Notes under the pieces: model-generated
Databases searched by the model: none
The model's input: only the letters and a program-made list of their open reading frames with translations
What the model was told of the DNA's origin: nothing
In this document: in pieces, positions 6,391 through 7,041 of the stretch
How the letters are laid out: the number at the start of each line of letters is the position of its first letter
Position numbering within the stretch: the stretch's first letter is position 1
Position numbers and translations under genes: made by a program
NCBI GenBank assembly: GCA_016927965.1
Contig: JAFGLP010000051.1
Location: 1-7,041 of the forward strand
DNA: 7,041 nucleotides
Source: Dehalococcoidia bacterium
GTDB lineage: Bacteria; Chloroflexota; Dehalococcoidia; GIF9; UBA5629
Direction of reading: 5' to 3'

Positions 6391-6446
6391 TTCATATCTC
6401 CTCAAATTATTCGCATGACTGTGCTTTTAGACAGACTGCAAGTTCA

Positions 6447-6477
6447 ATGATAATGGAATAATGATTTCAAAGTCATA
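6447..6477 (-). promoter_or_regulatory. Putative regulated promoter of the lipoprotein gene cluster
   Basis: On the minus strand, TATGAC (6472-6477, the last half-site of box B) is followed after exactly 19 nt by TATCAT (6447-6452), a plausible -10. The glgC promoter has the same spacing. The start would be near 6440, about 50 nt before the ATG. A TTGAAA sequence in between is too close to act as a normal -35. Confidence 0.45.
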
Positions 6478-6514
6478 AAATAAAGGTAATAAAAGTTACA
6501 AAATTATGACATTT
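6470..6514 (-). promoter_or_regulatory. 45-bp box B, OmpR/PhoB-type operator candidate upstream of the lipoprotein gene
   Basis: On the minus strand it opens AAATGTCATAATTTTGTAAC and closes TATTTTATGACTT. Half-sites TGTCA and TGTAA lie 11 bp apart, as in the E. coli Pho box layout. A 7-bp inverted repeat, GTCATAA/TTATGAC, spans 6472-6510. It matches box A (448-492) at 35 of 45 positions without gaps. The closing 13 bases and the central ATTTTGTAACTTTT are identical in both copies. Confidence 0.6.
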
Positions 6515-6983
6515 TATATCTGAGCCCGAGACGATAAAGGCCATAGGATCAGTCTACCCATTCATGCATAATTTTACGACAAAGATAGAGGCCACGAACT
6601 GAAAAGGTAAAAGGTGAAGTAGAGTATTCCTGAACTCCTGGTTACAGCGTGAAGCTTCCAGTTAAAACGAGAGGTTTGCCAGGTTCCTGAATATATGTAG
6701 CAGCCTCATCTTGCTCAGGATGATAGGTAGCATATTTGAATTCGACTGCTTAATCTGATTAGCAAAAATAATTATAAGGAGCTATAAATAGAAATCAAAA
6801 AAAACGCAAGGTGTTGACTGAGATACTATGCTACGAATTTGCCCCGAAATTGTTTGAATGTAGATACCCACGGGCAAGCCCGTGGCACTCTGCCCTACGG
6901 GTTATTAGATTGACAGATTGCGGTGCGCCAGTACTATTTTAATCAACCGGGCTTTCAAGAAACGATGTAAGGCAGCCAGTAGA
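6515..6983. other. Non-coding stretch with no recognisable gene
   Basis: No convincing gene, tRNA or riboswitch is visible on either strand. Short frames are present but lack a start codon with a ribosome site. The only clear structure is the palindrome at 6868-6885. A short minus-strand frame at 6549-6641 could be a decayed gene end, but this is weak. Confidence 0.6.
6868..6901. repeat. REP-like palindrome with alternative third arm
   Basis: CCACGGGC (6868-6875) and GCCCGTGG (6878-6885) form a perfect 8-bp GC-rich stem with a 2-nt AA centre. CCCTACGGG (6893-6901) can pair with the same CCCGTGG arm with one bulge, giving an alternative hairpin. No T run follows on either strand, so a terminator is unlikely. 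The GC-rich arms in AT-rich surroundings suggest a dispersed palindromic (REP-type) element; only one copy is in the window. Confidence 0.5.
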
Positions 6984-7041
6984 TTATTTTTCTACCTCTT
7001 CCAATTCCTCCTGCTTGTCCCCAGTCAGGTCTATCTTGTAA
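6984..7041 (-). CDS. C-terminal end of an unknown protein, cut by window edge
   Basis: A minus-strand frame enters from the right edge and ends at TAA (6984-6986), giving 18 residues that finish DLTGDKQEELEEVEK. The strongly charged, glutamate-rich helical tail looks like a genuine protein end rather than random translation. Nothing can be said about the family from so little. It points the same way as the lipoprotein gene but is 593 bp away from it, with the palindrome and an empty stretch between, so it is probably a separate transcription unit. Confidence 0.4.
   Translation of the reverse strand, partial: YKIDLTGDKQEELEEVEK

Noticed and set aside
6391..6405. Extension of the lipoprotein to a TTG start at 6405
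   Set aside because: The added residues cover the GAGGAG ribosome site and spoil the signal peptide; the ATG at 6390 fits better.
6549..6641. Minus-strand frame ending RGLYLCRKIMHEWVD, reminiscent of a kinase G2 box or other protein end
   Set aside because: It is only 31 codons between two stops, has no start codon with a ribosome site and no further homologous-looking sequence upstream. Chance, or at most a decayed remnant.

Overview
The window looks like a chromosomal stretch from an environmental bacterium. Shine-Dalgarno sites are strong (AGGAGG type), the DNA is moderately AT-rich, and the gene set combines a MEDS/PAS sensor kinase, CsbD and DUF3096 stress-type proteins and a lipoprotein made of Ig-like repeats. 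By inference only, this set resembles uncultured Chloroflexota (Dehalococcoidia-like). No rRNA, tRNA, CRISPR array, transposase gene or prophage gene is visible.

Layout, left to right. At 1-327 (minus) is the N-terminal 109 codons of a GlgC-type glucose-1-phosphate adenylyltransferase, running off the left edge. Its upstream region (328-529) holds a promoter preceded by a 45-bp box. At 530-1240 (minus) is an OmpR/PhoB-family response regulator with a GTG start. It is divergent from a 945-residue soluble hybrid-input histidine kinase (MEDS, four PAS, HisKA, HATPase) at 1455-4292 (plus). The 214-bp gap between them carries two back-to-back sigma-70-type promoters, each with a 17-nt spacer. The kinase stop codon lies in the loop of an 11-bp hairpin that appears to separate it from a convergent minus-strand gene cluster. 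Read 5' to 3' on the minus strand, that cluster is: a lipoprotein with four Ig-like repeats (6390-5353), two tandem tiny membrane proteins of DUF3096 type (5303-5163 and 5160-5008, neither long enough for a 60-codon ORF cut-off), a CsbD-family protein (4959-4696) and a small single-span membrane protein (4569-4387). A mostly empty stretch (6515-6983) contains one REP-like palindrome. At the right edge is the last 18 codons of another minus-strand gene.

The most interesting point is regulatory. The regions upstream of glgC (448-492) and of the lipoprotein gene (6470-6514) share a 45-bp box that matches ungapped at 35 of 45 positions. It contains TGTAA/TGTCA half-sites spaced 11 bp apart, the layout typical of OmpR/PhoB-family operators. 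In both cases a TA-rich -10-like hexamer lies exactly 19 nt beyond the last half-site. The two promoters therefore look co-regulated. The obvious candidate regulator is the response regulator encoded here, in which case the MEDS/PAS kinase would tie glycogen or sugar-nucleotide metabolism to an envelope/stress cluster. That link is inference; the box itself is visible in the sequence.
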